From Arthrobacter sp. MYb213 (GTDB lineage Bacteria > Actinomycetota > Actinomycetes > Actinomycetales > Micrococcaceae), in contig NZ_PCQA01000003.1 in the NCBI RefSeq assembly GCF_002979915.1, positions 372,001 to 436,000 of the forward strand: 64,000 nucleotides of DNA, given 5' to 3'. Positions within the stretch are counted from its first letter, which is position 1. Each line of letters starts with the position of its first letter. This document shows positions 25,509 through 35,292 of the stretch, in pieces. The position numbers were made by a program, and so were the translations under genes. Below the pieces are notes generated by a model, which made no database searches, was not told the origin of the DNA, and saw only the letters and a program-made list of their open reading frames with translations.

Positions 25509-26837
25509 GTGGATGCAACCCTTCCAGTCCACATCTATGGAACTCATGTCGGCGACATCCGCCGCATTTCTCGGGATCAAATCACCTATCAATCCACGAG
25601 TGAAGGAATGGCCAAATTCGGTATTGGCTCGACGATTGTTTCATTGAGTCTGCCGCTGGGTCCACGCCAGTCGCTGCCGGGAGCTGCAACAGCGTTTTTT
25701 GGAGGGCTACTTCCGGAAGGTAAAGGCCTAGATAATCTCGTTCGAGATTCCGGGGCAGAGCGTCCAGACGTGTTTGGGCATCTCGCGTACGCAGGACTTG
25801 ATGTAGCTGGTGCACTTCAAATCGGTGAAATATCAGATCTATCCGCCGGTAGCTATAAACCGATGACCGACTCTCAAGTCGCAGAAAAAATCGAACGCAT
25901 CCACCGCCACACCTTAGGCCAATTGGGAGGTGGTGGATCGTTGGCCGGCTATCAACCAAAAATGACGATGGCCCGTATCCAAGGAACCTGGCACGATGCA
26001 GTGGATGGTGCGCCGAGCACGCACATAGTGAAGCCTTGCGCAGATGAAGACGCCGCCCGTGGACTGCGTTCGCTTTATGATGAAGCGTATTGTCTGGAAC
26101 TCGGTAGACGGTGTTCTCTGGTCAACTTCGCCAGCGAGGTGGCAATGTTTGATGACACTGCCGCGTTGGTGATCGAAAGATACGATCGGTTCACCGATGT
26201 CCAAGGCGGCATCGGGCGAGTCCATCAAGAAGATTTGGCTCAGGCGATCAGTCTGGCCTGGGATACCGATTCGAAGTTTGAACATAATTACCCCTACCGT
26301 GCCACTCTCAAAAATATGGCAAGTGTCCTTGCCCGGCGACGTAACGCTTTCGGGCAAGGTCTTGACGACCGAGAGCAGCTTTTGGCCTACGTTGTAACCA
26401 ACGTTGTCTGCGGAAACACCGATGCCCATGGAAAGAATTTCTCCATCCTCCACAGGCCTGACGGACGTATCGAGCTGGCTCCGCTCTACGACGTCACTCC
26501 CCAGATTCTCTACTATGGGCGACCCGTCACACTGTCAATGAAAATCGACGGCATCTCGCATCAACCGCACGTCACCCGAGAGGCATTGATTTCGGAGGCT
26601 GCATCTTGGGGACTCAAGGCGAATCATGCGTTGGAAGTTATTAATGAGACCTTGGAAAAGCTTCGATATGCCAACCAAGAAATCGATCTACGCGGTGGCA
26701 GTGAGAAACTTCCTCTCCTCGTTGCCGGTCATGCCAAAAATCTGCTGAACGGCAGGAAGGCGGTTATTGCCCGCGGACCGATTTCCCTGAGCAATTTGCC
26801 GCCAGTCTCGAAACTTCCTCCAGCCACCGAAGCTTAG
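25509..26837 (+). CDS. hipA: HipA-type serine/threonine kinase toxin
   Basis: Full-length HipA kinase of 442 residues. An N-terminal HipA_N domain (about 1-105) is followed by the phosphate-binding SLAGYQPK (144-151), the ATP Lys region HIVKP (172-176), the catalytic loop NTDAHGKNFS (303-312, Asp305) and the metal-site LAPLYDVT near 330. Known HipA toxins phosphorylate aminoacyl-tRNA synthetases and slow growth. Translation begins at GTG 25509. All key residues look intact, so the module is probably active. Confidence 0.92.
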   Translation: MDATLPVHIYGTHVGDIRRISRDQITYQSTSEGMAKFGIGSTIVSLSLPLGPRQSLPGAATAFFGGLLPEGKGLDNLVRDSGAERPDVFGHLAYAGLDVAGALQIGEISDLSAGSYKPMTDSQVAEKIERIHRHTLGQLGGGGSLAGYQPKMTMARIQGTWHDAVDGAPSTHIVKPCADEDAARGLRSLYDEAYCLELGRRCSLVNFASEVAMFDDTAALVIERYDRFTDVQGGIGRVHQEDLAQAISLAWDTDSKFEHNYPYRATLKNMASVLARRRNAFGQGLDDREQLLAYVVTNVVCGNTDAHGKNFSILHRPDGRIELAPLYDVTPQILYYGRPVTLSMKIDGISHQPHVTREALISEAASWGLKANHALEVINETLEKLRYANQEIDLRGGSEKLPLLVAGHAKNLLNGRKAVIARGPISLSNLPPVSKLPPATEA

Positions 26838-27186
26838 TTATCCCAGGCCGGAGATATCTAAGATCCCGTCCCTAACCTGGCGTACAGCCACGTCAGGAGG
26901 ATCGCTGGATCAGAACCAGAGATCAAATACAATCCCACTTAATGGGCTACAGAAAACGCATAAGCCCTGCTGTAGTTCATGAACAATGCCGAGTACTCGC
27001 TCGAATTCTTGACCGCAATCTAGCGAACTGGTTCGATCATGACTCGGCGGTTCCATCCTTACAGGCTTCCAAACCCTGAAGGTTGGTTGACGTAGTAAAG
27101 TGCGGACTGCTCACCTTTGAGCAGTGAGCTGGCCCCCGGTAGATTCTGCGCAGATAGAGTGATGAACGAATTGATGAAGTCACGTG
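26838..27186. other. Intergenic gap
   Basis: A 349-base gap between the convergent hipA and TOTE genes. I see no gene, tRNA or strong hairpin in it. Confidence 0.5.
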
Positions 27187-29616
27187 TCAGATTCTCAAAG
27201 TGGGTTGAAGCACCGAATCGTTGCTAACTGTTAGTTTGAAGCCCTTTTTCGTGATGACCCGATGTCTGCGCCGAGCCATGTGCGCGAAAACTGGAACTTC
27301 GGTATCAACAAAATCATGAATGCGGATGACTCGAGACGCGTCATCGGTGCGCTGAATTCGTCCGATCAGTTGCTCGATTTTCCCTTTGAAGCTCACCGGT
27401 GACACCATGAACAATGTGTCCAGCGATGGAAGGTTGAATCCTTCTCCGGCGATCTTGTCCGAGGCAACCACCACATAGGCAGAGTCAGCGGTATCTACCT
27501 CGGCCAGCTGGGCCGTAATGGACTGGCGTTCTTTCTTGCTCAGCTTGCCATGCAGCTCGATGAAGGTGGCCTTAGTTCCAGAGGCATCGACAAGATCAAT
27601 TAAAGTACGAATTTGGCCGGTGCGATTAGAAAGTACCAGGCAGTGTCTGCCCTCGCTAAGTTCGGTGAAAACGAGATCAGCAATCTGCTGGTTGCGCGAT
27701 TCATCGACGGCGATCTCATTATAGAGCTCCTGCATTCCTGCGCCATCGGTATCTTGGGTTGCCGGTTCAAAGGAGGTTTCGTGAGCATGCAATTCGCGTA
27801 GGGCCGCTAGCGGGGTAGCTAACTCGTAGCGGATCGGGCCGCATTGCATGGTGATCAGTCCATTAAGTTCGTCTGCACGATAGGGAGTTGCGGTGAGACC
27901 TACCCAGTATCCGGCCTTGATCTTTTCAATGGCTGCCAAGGTAGATGGAGCGGCCACCGAATGGCATTCATCAATAATGATTTGGCCGTAGCCCCTGAGC
28001 GCATCGGGATTGGCATTGCGAGTTCGAAGTGACTGCACCATGACTAGATCGATTTGCCCGGTGAGCTCTCGTTTGCCATTGCCTAGTTGCCCGATAAGTG
28101 CAGGGTCTATTCCAAGGAATTTTTCTAGGCTTTCACGCCACTGACCAAGCAACTGGGTGTTGTTGACCAAGATAGCCGTAGGCACCTTGCGTTCGGCGAT
28201 CAGGGCGCAAGCTACGACGGTTTTACCTGATCCGGTTGGCGCAACAATAACCCCGTCCCGATGAGCCTTGATAGCTTCGAATGCATCTTTCTGGGATGCT
28301 CGCAGTTCGCCCTGGAAGTCTACTTCAACCTTGGTTCTCGGCTTACGGGCGTAGGACACCTTCACCTCGAACCCCGCGGTGCGCAGAATCTTGGCCGCCT
28401 CGTCGGTGACTCCTCGCGGCAGCAGCAACTCGTCGGCGTTGTGGGTGAAACATTGGATAAGGCGTGGGAAACCGTAAGTGCTCATTCGCTGAGCTTGCCT
28501 GCGATAAAACTCCGGATTCGCTTGGCAGGCAAGATGCTTGAGCTCGGTGATTACCGCGCTTGGCAACTGGGCGAATGGAATACGCAGTCCGGAATCACGG
28601 GTCAGCCGTATGGGGAGATTATCGACTAGTCCCTTAAGGCTCGCTCGGCCTCGCCGAGGAGTAAGCTCAGCAGACTGGACTTGCGGTCCGATATCGCTCT
28701 TACCATGTAATCGCAGGTACGTGACGATGTCTTCGGCATTAGCGCTGGGAACCTGGTCTAATGCTGCGAAGTAGTCAGGTAAGGGCTCAAATGTCTGTGG
28801 ATCAACAAACACCGTTCGCGCATCTGCCCGGGCGGTTCCCTCCAACGGCAACGCGATAAGGTTGCCTAGCCTGTTGGCGCCGGGGGACTTGACCGGCAAG
28901 GTGTCTTGCGAAGGAAATAGCCTGTCGTAGCTTTCCAAAGGTAACCCTGGGTGCTGGGCCATGGCATCTCGAAGAAGACCGGCACCTAACGCTCGGGCCT
29001 GACTGGCCAATACCTTTTCGGAGAAGAATATCCATACGTGAGCTCCTTGGCCTGAGCGTGAGACCTCAACTAGGTTGCCGAAACCCGCGCGGTCCGCAGC
29101 ATGCGCGTACGCCGCTGCGTCTGCTTGTCACTGACCCTTATCAAAGTCACAGGCGAGGAGGTAACAATGTTCGTCGTCGAGCAGCGGGTAAAGACCTACA
29201 TGAAAAGGCTTAGCCGGAATGGGCGAACTCTTCAAATGCTGATAGATCGTGTCGTCGGTCAGCGGCAGAAGGTCTGATTTCTTCACTGCCTTCGGAGAAA
29301 CCCATTGTTTTGTCTTAGGACCCCAGCCTTTCTTTCCTGTTTGGGCGCTAACCCAGCTGGTCGCGAATGCATCGGTTCGCCCCCGGAAGCGCGAGCGGAA
29401 TAGACGGAGTTTTTCCTCGGCGGATGAGTTTCGGGTAACAGTTGCAGGGCCTGTTTGTTCCGTTGATAGCACGGCCAATTGCTCCGTAGCGGAATCGCGC
29501 TGTGCTGTTTCTAGAGTCAATAAGCCAAGGCGTGCCGAGTGCAGCTGTTGCTCCAGATCAGCGATTCGCTTCTTGAGCGTGAGAATCGCTTTGGAATTCT
29601 CAGACACGTCTGACAC
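27187..29616 (-). pseudogene. TOTE-type archaeo-eukaryotic primase plus SF2 helicase, interrupted by in-frame TGA
   Basis: Reading through one stop gives about 809 codons: an N-terminal coiled coil (about 5-40), an AEP primase-polymerase domain with the metal motif CDFDKG and SRSGQGAHVW, and an SF2 helicase with APTGSGKT, IIDECHS, GLTATPYR and QLIGRIQR. This is the TOTE conflict-system architecture, thought to act in defence. GTG 29616 has GGGAG at normal spacing. A TGA at 29130-29128 (codon 163) stops the frame three residues after DFDK, exactly where relatives have Trp; the frame is otherwise open in phase to 27187. The helicase part could restart at TTG 29010. It may be a recent nonsense allele, a base-call error or readthrough; I call it pseudogene cautiously. 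Confidence 0.75.
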
Positions 29617-29695
29617 GAACAAACTCCCTCATGTGAACCCGGTAGTTATCGACAGTACCGTGAAGTCAGATCAAAAATAGCTAGATTCCTAGACT

Positions 29696-30925
29696 TTAGG
29701 CGTGCTGAATGGCGTTCAACGGTGAATTCTTGGGAAGCAGTAGCAAGATCATCACTACGCCCAGCACACCGAAGACCACGCTGACCCACCACGTGGAGTT
29801 CCAACCGCCGGTGAAGACCACCAGCCAGGCAACGAGCATGGGGCCGGTGAAGTTACCGATATTGAAGATCTGCTGCATCAGTCCCATCGCTGCGGGTGCC
29901 GAGCCACCTTCTGGTGCCAGATCTACCGCGATACGGGTCATCGTTGCTGGAACTGCTGCACCGCACATGGAGAACAGGCCTACGCAGAGTACCTGGATCA
30001 GAAGTAGTGAGCTGGAGTAATCGATGGCGAACGTCAGAATGGCGGTGATAGCCATGACGACAAAGGAACCAATGAGTAGTTTCTTGCCGGGAATGCCGCG
30101 TTGCAACAAGGTTCCGGTGATGATGGCACCTAGTGCGTTCAATCCACCTACTACGGCGGAGAAGAGCCCTCCAAGGATGGGGGAGAGTCCGTCTTCGCTG
30201 AAGATGCTTGGTAGGAATCCAACAATAGCCATCCACTGGACCGTGTAGCAGCCAAAGATGACGCCGCTCATCCACACCTTGCCCGAGGATGCGGTGACAG
30301 CAATGCGTTTGAGAGCCAGCTTGGCACCGGTGCCTCCACCGGGCGCGGAGGCAGAGACGAACTTGAGTAGCAAAATAATGGGCACCACGGTGAGCACTGA
30401 GAGCACCAGCCACCAGGTTTGCCAGGTGATGAATTGCAAAGCTATTGCCGTGCCCAGTACACCGAAGAAAGTAGCGATGCCCATGAAGGCTGCCCACCAA
30501 CCAACTGCGAGGTTCATGCGTTGCAACGGTGCATGCGCGCGAACCAATCCCGGGCCCATCACGCTGCACATGATGACGCCTGCGCCTTCAACAATACGAG
30601 TGCCAAGCAACATGCCTGCGCTGGGGGATAACGAACCAAGGGCGGAGCCAATCACCAGCAGCACCAAGCCGAGCAGCATGATTTTTCGTTGCGAGAATAT
30701 CTCAGCCAGTAAGGACATAGCTAAGCCACCGACCATGCCGGCTACTTGAACTACGCCCAGCAGAACACCGGAGAGGATCAGGGAAATGTGCAGCTCGTCT
30801 TGCAACACCGGGATGGCCGCTGGAAGCTTCCAAATGTGGAGCGCAGCCATGATGCCGGCGAATACCGTAGTAATCCATGCGATATCTGTCCGCTGTTGGG
30901 TATACGGCGAATTGCTCGGGTTCAT
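29696..30925 (-). CDS. MFS transporter (CynX/NimT-like)
   Basis: About 409-residue major-facilitator permease with some twelve hydrophobic helices. It resembles the CynX/NimT cyanate-nitroimidazole branch rather than the MHS branch (IPVLQDELHISLILSGVLLG near the start, GGLAMSLLAEIFSQRKIMLLG as the first loop). ATG 30925 (MNPSNSP) has AAGGAAG at good spacing. It stands alone, so the substrate is unknown. Confidence 0.85.
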   Translation of the reverse strand: MNPSNSPYTQQRTDIAWITTVFAGIMAALHIWKLPAAIPVLQDELHISLILSGVLLGVVQVAGMVGGLAMSLLAEIFSQRKIMLLGLVLLVIGSALGSLSPSAGMLLGTRIVEGAGVIMCSVMGPGLVRAHAPLQRMNLAVGWWAAFMGIATFFGVLGTAIALQFITWQTWWLVLSVLTVVPIILLLKFVSASAPGGGTGAKLALKRIAVTASSGKVWMSGVIFGCYTVQWMAIVGFLPSIFSEDGLSPILGGLFSAVVGGLNALGAIITGTLLQRGIPGKKLLIGSFVVMAITAILTFAIDYSSSLLLIQVLCVGLFSMCGAAVPATMTRIAVDLAPEGGSAPAAMGLMQQIFNIGNFTGPMLVAWLVVFTGGWNSTWWVSVVFGVLGVVMILLLLPKNSPLNAIQHA

Positions 30926-31113
30926 GCCACTTCCTTCCACAAGAGGATCATCAAAAGCAGCCTCATGATCCTAGGCTTTCCTTGAGGATTGTTTCACGGT
31001 GCATCTAAAAGTTCGCCTTTGTAACGCCCTACATTGCTGGGCTCAGCTTTGTGTGGTTGCTGGCGGTCGGGTTCCTTAGCTGGTGGACACCAACCTGAGC
31101 AAGGTTTAAAAGT

Positions 31114-31158
31114 TGAGGGCTGTCGAGAGTCCAAAATTCGGATTCTCGACAGCCCTCA
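31114..31158 (-). terminator. Terminator of the LLM-ALDH operon
   Basis: TGAGGGCTGTCGAGA pairs perfectly with TCTCGACAGCCCTCA around 15 bases, 14 bases after the stop of the luciferase-like gene. T-rich sequence follows on the minus strand. Confidence 0.8.
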
Positions 31159-31171
31159 GTTTTCTCGCAGA

Positions 31172-32218
31172 CTACTTCACGAAATTAGGAACAACTTCAT
31201 CGATGAACAATTTCAGAGAACGCTTCTTCTCTTCATGGCTCAGCGCATTGTCGCTCCAGAAGCTGTATTCGCTGACGCCTAGATCTTCATAGTGACGTAG
31301 TCGTTCGTTGACCACTTCGGGGGTGCCGATCATGGCAGTACGGTGCAAAGACTCTGGCGTGAATTCTTCGCGGCCAGCAAATTTCTCTTCCGGGCTAGGA
31401 TCGATGAAGCCATTGACCGGGGTTTCTTTGTTGCCGAAGACGGCGTCGAAGGTGCGGTAGAACTTATTGATCCCTTCGGCCGCTGGGCGCCATGCTTCTG
31501 GCTCGTCGGCTGAATGCACATAGGTATGACGAAGAACCATGATGTCCGGTCGCTGGGTCACCTCGGGGTGATTGGCGATGGCCGTCTCATACTTCTCTAC
31601 CAAAGAGGTGACTTCTTCATCCCCCTTCATAAGTGGAGTAACCATGACATGGCAGCCATTAGCGACAGCGTAGTCGTGGGACTCTGGGCTACGCGCGGCA
31701 ACCCAAACCGGAATCTGTTTCTGCACCGGTTTTGGCACGGAAGTCGAAGTAGGGAATTGCCAGACTTCGCCATCGTGTGCGTAATCGCCCTCCCATAACT
31801 TTTTCACGGCCGGAATCAGTTCCTGCATTGCTGCCCCGCCATCGGTGGCCTTGATTCCTTCGGTCATCCGGTCAAACTCGAATTGGTAGGCGCCGCGGGC
31901 AACGCCCAACTCGGCACGGCCACCACTGATCGTATCGAGAAGTGCCAATTCACCGGCTGCGCGGATGGGGTTCCAGAAAGGAGCAATGATGGTGCCGGCT
32001 CCCAGCCGAATGGTCGAAGTTTTGGCAGCGAGGTAAGCCAGTTGCGGGATCGGGTTAGGTGAGACGGTGTACTCCATGGAGTGATGCTCGCCGATCCAGA
32101 CGGTGGAAAATCCACCGGCCTCGGCCATCTGCGTCAACTCGACGAGGTTCTCGAAATGCTTTTCGTGGCTAATCGAATCGTCGTAACGTTCCATATGGAT
32201 GAACAGTGAAAAACGCAT
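31172..32218 (-). CDS. LLM class flavin-dependent monooxygenase, possible ring-cleaving oxygenase
   Basis: Luciferase-like monooxygenase of 348 residues with EAGGFSTVWIGEHHS near 35-48, IRLGAGTIIAPFWNPIR near 70 and GRAELGVARGAYQFEF near 105. These enzymes need reduced flavin from a partner reductase, and a flavin reductase is encoded divergently at 36.8 kb. With the ALDH, hydrolase and BCCT transporter of this cluster, the set resembles two-component ring-opening systems such as trigonelline (Tgn) or pyridine degradation. The substrate assignment is inference. ATG 32218 has AGGGAT. Confidence 0.88.
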   Translation of the reverse strand: MRFSLFIHMERYDDSISHEKHFENLVELTQMAEAGGFSTVWIGEHHSMEYTVSPNPIPQLAYLAAKTSTIRLGAGTIIAPFWNPIRAAGELALLDTISGGRAELGVARGAYQFEFDRMTEGIKATDGGAAMQELIPAVKKLWEGDYAHDGEVWQFPTSTSVPKPVQKQIPVWVAARSPESHDYAVANGCHVMVTPLMKGDEEVTSLVEKYETAIANHPEVTQRPDIMVLRHTYVHSADEPEAWRPAAEGINKFYRTFDAVFGNKETPVNGFIDPSPEEKFAGREEFTPESLHRTAMIGTPEVVNERLRHYEDLGVSEYSFWSDNALSHEEKKRSLKLFIDEVVPNFVK

Positions 32219-32263
32219 GATTATCCCTACCTATCTAGTTCGCTGCTGTGAAGCGGTTGTCTG

Positions 32264-32455
32264 TCAGTTATTTCGTTCGGCGATGGTGGTGTTGGTCCGA
32301 GACCAATGTTCGTGCTCGATTTCTCGAACGATGACCGTGATGTTTTCCGGGGCCGCGTCAACGGTGTCTTCGGCTGCCTGATGCAGCGCCTTGATGAGGG
32401 CTCGCAGTTGTTCCGGACTGCGGCCTTTGGCTATTGATACATCGATCAGTGGCAT
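32264..32455 (-). CDS. 4-oxalocrotonate tautomerase family protein
   Basis: A 63-residue tautomerase with the catalytic Pro directly after the initiator Met (MPLIDVSI), as required in this family. It interconverts enol and keto acids in aromatic and heterocycle breakdown. GGAGA precedes the ATG. It lies between the oxygenase and aldehyde dehydrogenase genes of the same operon. Confidence 0.88.
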   Translation of the reverse strand: MPLIDVSIAKGRSPEQLRALIKALHQAAEDTVDAAPENITVIVREIEHEHWSRTNTTIAERNN

Positions 32456-32471
32456 GTGAATTCTCCGGTAT

Positions 32472-33956
32472 CTATGCGCGCATCACGAACGGATCAGCTA
32501 CCGGAGACTCATCGGTGTTGATCCATACGCTCTTGAGCCTGGTGTATTCGTTCATGGACTCTAAGCCGTGTTCGATTCCGACTCCGGAGTTCTTGAAGCC
32601 TTGGCGTGGTGACATGGGGGACATCGCGCGGTAGGTGTTCACCCAAACAGTTCCGGCCTCCAGCTTTCGAGCCATCCGGTGTGCGCGAGCAAGATTCTGC
32701 GTCCACACCCCGGCGGCAAGCCCGTACTCGGTGTCATTGGCCATGGACAGCAGTTCGTCCTCGTGCTCGAACGGCATAATCGCTGCTACTGGTCCGAAGA
32801 TTTCCTCACGCACTACGCGCATTTCATTGTTGACATCGGTCAGTACCGTAGGTGAGAAGAAGTAACCGGGCAGTTCTAGCCCCTCGGGACGAGAACCGCC
32901 AGCTAAGAGTGTGGCACCTTCATCGGTTCCGATTTTCACGTAGGAGCTGACCTTTTCCAATTGGTCCGCGAATGCCAGTGGCCCAAGTTCCGTGGCGTCG
33001 TCCAGCGGGTTTCCGATCACGATGGATTTGGCGCGTTCGGTGACCTTTTCCAGCAGTTCGTCGTAGACGGACTTATGGGCGAAGACGCGACTGCCGGCAA
33101 TGCATGTCTGACCTGCAGCAGCGTAGATTCCAGCGACCACACCCATGGCGGCGTTGGAGACGTTGGCATCGTCAAAAACAATATTTGGGCTCTTCCCGCC
33201 CAGTTCCAGGGTGCAACCGATGAATCGGCGAGCCGCTTCGGACGCGATGTTTGAACCTGTGGCGGTGGAGCCGGTGAAGGAAATCTTGGCTAGCAATGGG
33301 TGACTTACCAAAGCTGCGCCAGCTTCGATACCGTATCCGGTGACCACATTGATCACGCCGGGAGGGAACCCTGCGGCGTCGGCGAGCTCGGCGAGCAGCA
33401 GTACTGTTCGCGAAGTGTATTCACTGGGCTTGATGACCACGGTGTTGCCAGCGGCTAACGCCGGGGCAATCTTAGAAGTGGTCAACGTCAACGGTGAGTT
33501 CCAAGGAGTGATTGCCCCGACTACACCCAGCGCTTCTCGCTGCGTGTAGTTCAGAATGGCTGGATTCATGCTGGGGATCTGGGAGCCTTGAACCTTGTCG
33601 GCCAGTCCAGCGTAGTAGTACAGATATTCCGGCAAGGTCGCCAGCTGCCCGCGCATTTCGCGTAGCAACTTTCCGTTATCTAAAGACTCATAGCGGGCCA
33701 GTTTCTCTGCATTTTCGCCAACAAGATCACCTAAACGACGTAGCAGGTGACCGCGCGCCGTTGCGCTGAGGCCACTCCACGACGGGGACTTGAATGCCTT
33801 GTGTGCCGCTTTGACCGCACGGTCCACGTCTTCGGCATTACCTCGTGCTACCTCGTAAAGTTCCTCAAGAGTTGCCGGATTGGTGCTGCTGAAGAAACGA
33901 TCTTCGCTGGGAGCAACATGCTCGCCGTTGATGAAGTGCATGTAACGCTCGCTCAT
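32472..33956 (-). CDS. Aldehyde dehydrogenase (succinate-semialdehyde/hydroxymuconic type)
   Basis: NAD(P)-dependent aldehyde dehydrogenase of 494 residues. FTGSTATG (cofactor), ELGGKSPN (catalytic Glu) and GQTCIAGSR (nucleophile Cys) are present. Its ATG overlaps the stop of the hydrolase gene (ATGA). By context it should oxidise an aldehyde formed after ring opening, such as succinate semialdehyde or an N-formylated aldehyde. Confidence 0.9.
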   Translation of the reverse strand: MSERYMHFINGEHVAPSEDRFFSSTNPATLEELYEVARGNAEDVDRAVKAAHKAFKSPSWSGLSATARGHLLRRLGDLVGENAEKLARYESLDNGKLLREMRGQLATLPEYLYYYAGLADKVQGSQIPSMNPAILNYTQREALGVVGAITPWNSPLTLTTSKIAPALAAGNTVVIKPSEYTSRTVLLLAELADAAGFPPGVINVVTGYGIEAGAALVSHPLLAKISFTGSTATGSNIASEAARRFIGCTLELGGKSPNIVFDDANVSNAAMGVVAGIYAAAGQTCIAGSRVFAHKSVYDELLEKVTERAKSIVIGNPLDDATELGPLAFADQLEKVSSYVKIGTDEGATLLAGGSRPEGLELPGYFFSPTVLTDVNNEMRVVREEIFGPVAAIMPFEHEDELLSMANDTEYGLAAGVWTQNLARAHRMARKLEAGTVWVNTYRAMSPMSPRQGFKNSGVGIEHGLESMNEYTRLKSVWINTDESPVADPFVMRA

Positions 33957-34705
33957 GCCTGTTTCCCTTCGTTGTCGCTGAAAAAACTGTTTAGTTCGGA
34001 TGCCAGTGCTGCTGGGTTTTCCACTGGCAACATGTGCCGGGCACCGTTGACGATACGTAGCCGGGCTCCTGGTAATGCGGTTGCCAGCCGTCGGGACATT
34101 TCCGGTGTGGAGCCTGGGTCCAGTTCACCGGTGATAGCCAGAGTGGGTTGGCTGATTGAGGCTAGCTCCCCAGCGATTTCCTGGTCTCCGTGGGCAAATA
34201 CCGTATAGGAGTGCAAATAAGATTCGAGGTCATTTTTGGCCAGGGTTTTACGGATGGCTTCTATGACCGCGGACGGTACATCCGTTTGCTCCGCCGGGAA
34301 CCAACGCTCGATTGCCTTATCGACTCCCTGCGCGAAGTTGGTTCCCGCAGTGGCTAACCGTTGTTCTACCGCTGCGGATTCCTCGGGGGTGCGCTGGCAC
34401 ACCGAGTTTATGGAACTAAGAGTCAGCACCCGATTGGGAGCAAAGCGCGCAAGATGTTGGGCAATTAATGCTCCCAAAGAGAATCCGACCAGATGTACCG
34501 GTTGCTGAGTCTCAATTCGTTCCAATACATCGTTAGCGAGACTGGCTAGATTTTGCTTCTCACGCAGGACGGGGCGTTCACCATGTCCTGGCAAATCCAA
34601 GGCGAGATAGTCGCGCTGCAAGTGCTGGCCCAATGGCTGCCACATGGTGCGGTCCAGACCCACCCCATGCAGGAGGACAACCAGTGGCTGCTCGGTGCTT
34701 GTCAT
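33953..34705 (-). CDS. Alpha/beta-fold hydrolase
   Basis: A 250-residue hydrolase with oxyanion motif LHGVGLDRTMW, nucleophile elbow GFSLG (Ser), acid in GELDPG and the His in NGARHMLPVE. It could cleave an enamide, lactone or formamide intermediate in the pathway, as TgnD does in trigonelline breakdown; 3-oxoadipate enol-lactonase is the closest alternative. Overlaps the ALDH gene by four bases. Confidence 0.85.
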   Translation of the reverse strand: MTSTEQPLVVLLHGVGLDRTMWQPLGQHLQRDYLALDLPGHGERPVLREKQNLASLANDVLERIETQQPVHLVGFSLGALIAQHLARFAPNRVLTLSSINSVCQRTPEESAAVEQRLATAGTNFAQGVDKAIERWFPAEQTDVPSAVIEAIRKTLAKNDLESYLHSYTVFAHGDQEIAGELASISQPTLAITGELDPGSTPEMSRRLATALPGARLRIVNGARHMLPVENPAALASELNSFFSDNEGKQA

Positions 34706-34740
34706 GCTTACTTTGCTCCGTTTCGGTGGTGCTGGGACTT

Positions 34741-35292
34741 CTACTGTTCGGTGGACAGCGGAGCTAGGCGTTCTTGCGGACGGCCGCGGGTGGCGCCGGC
34801 CAGGGCAATCAGGATTTCCCCTGCATGCGGTGCATCGGAGACGCGTACTTCTACGCTCTGGTGGTGCGAACGAATGGTGGCGTCGGTGAAATGCTTGAGT
34901 GGAATATCAAACTGCACCCCAGCTGGTCCACGTTTTTCCACCGCGGGCAGCAAGGTCGTAGCATTGGCCGCGTCGCGGAAGTGGTTGCCGAACTTCAAAG
35001 TGTGAATCAATGCCGAGCCATGCTCGATTTCACCATCTAATCCGACAATGGCTGCCTTGCCGTAGGCCTCCAGTGGTGCGCCCAAGGCTTCGATGACTCG
35101 CGGTGCCAACAAGGCTCCGAGGTCCGAGGCGACCGAATCGATGCCGGCGTTCAGGTCTTCAACGAATCCCTGGCCTGCCCAAGGATTATCGAAGACTGCT
35201 GCAACGATGACCACGCGGGCCATGGGATCAACTTCGCGGCCACCTTCGGTGGCGGTTTCCTCGATAATGGTGATGAGTTTGCGGTAGTTCAT
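34741..35292 (-). CDS. AA_synth (amino acid synthesis) family protein, copy 2
   Basis: A 183-residue protein of the poorly understood AA_synth family (DUF1185). Shared features with the upstream copy include ANPWAGQ/VIANPWLG-type stretches, EAYGKAAIVG and EHGSALIHT. No catalytic mechanism can be read. Its ATG overlaps the stop of the first copy (ATGA). Such genes occur in operons for N-containing substrates; a subunit relation between the two copies is likely. Confidence 0.75.
   Translation of the reverse strand: MNYRKLITIIEETATEGGREVDPMARVVIVAAVFDNPWAGQGFVEDLNAGIDSVASDLGALLAPRVIEALGAPLEAYGKAAIVGLDGEIEHGSALIHTLKFGNHFRDAANATTLLPAVEKRGPAGVQFDIPLKHFTDATIRSHHQSVEVRVSDAPHAGEILIALAGATRGRPQERLAPLSTEQ

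Noticed and set aside
26990-27060. tRNA-like T-loop stretch GGTTCGATC
   Set aside because: No acceptor stem or D and anticodon arms can be folded around it.
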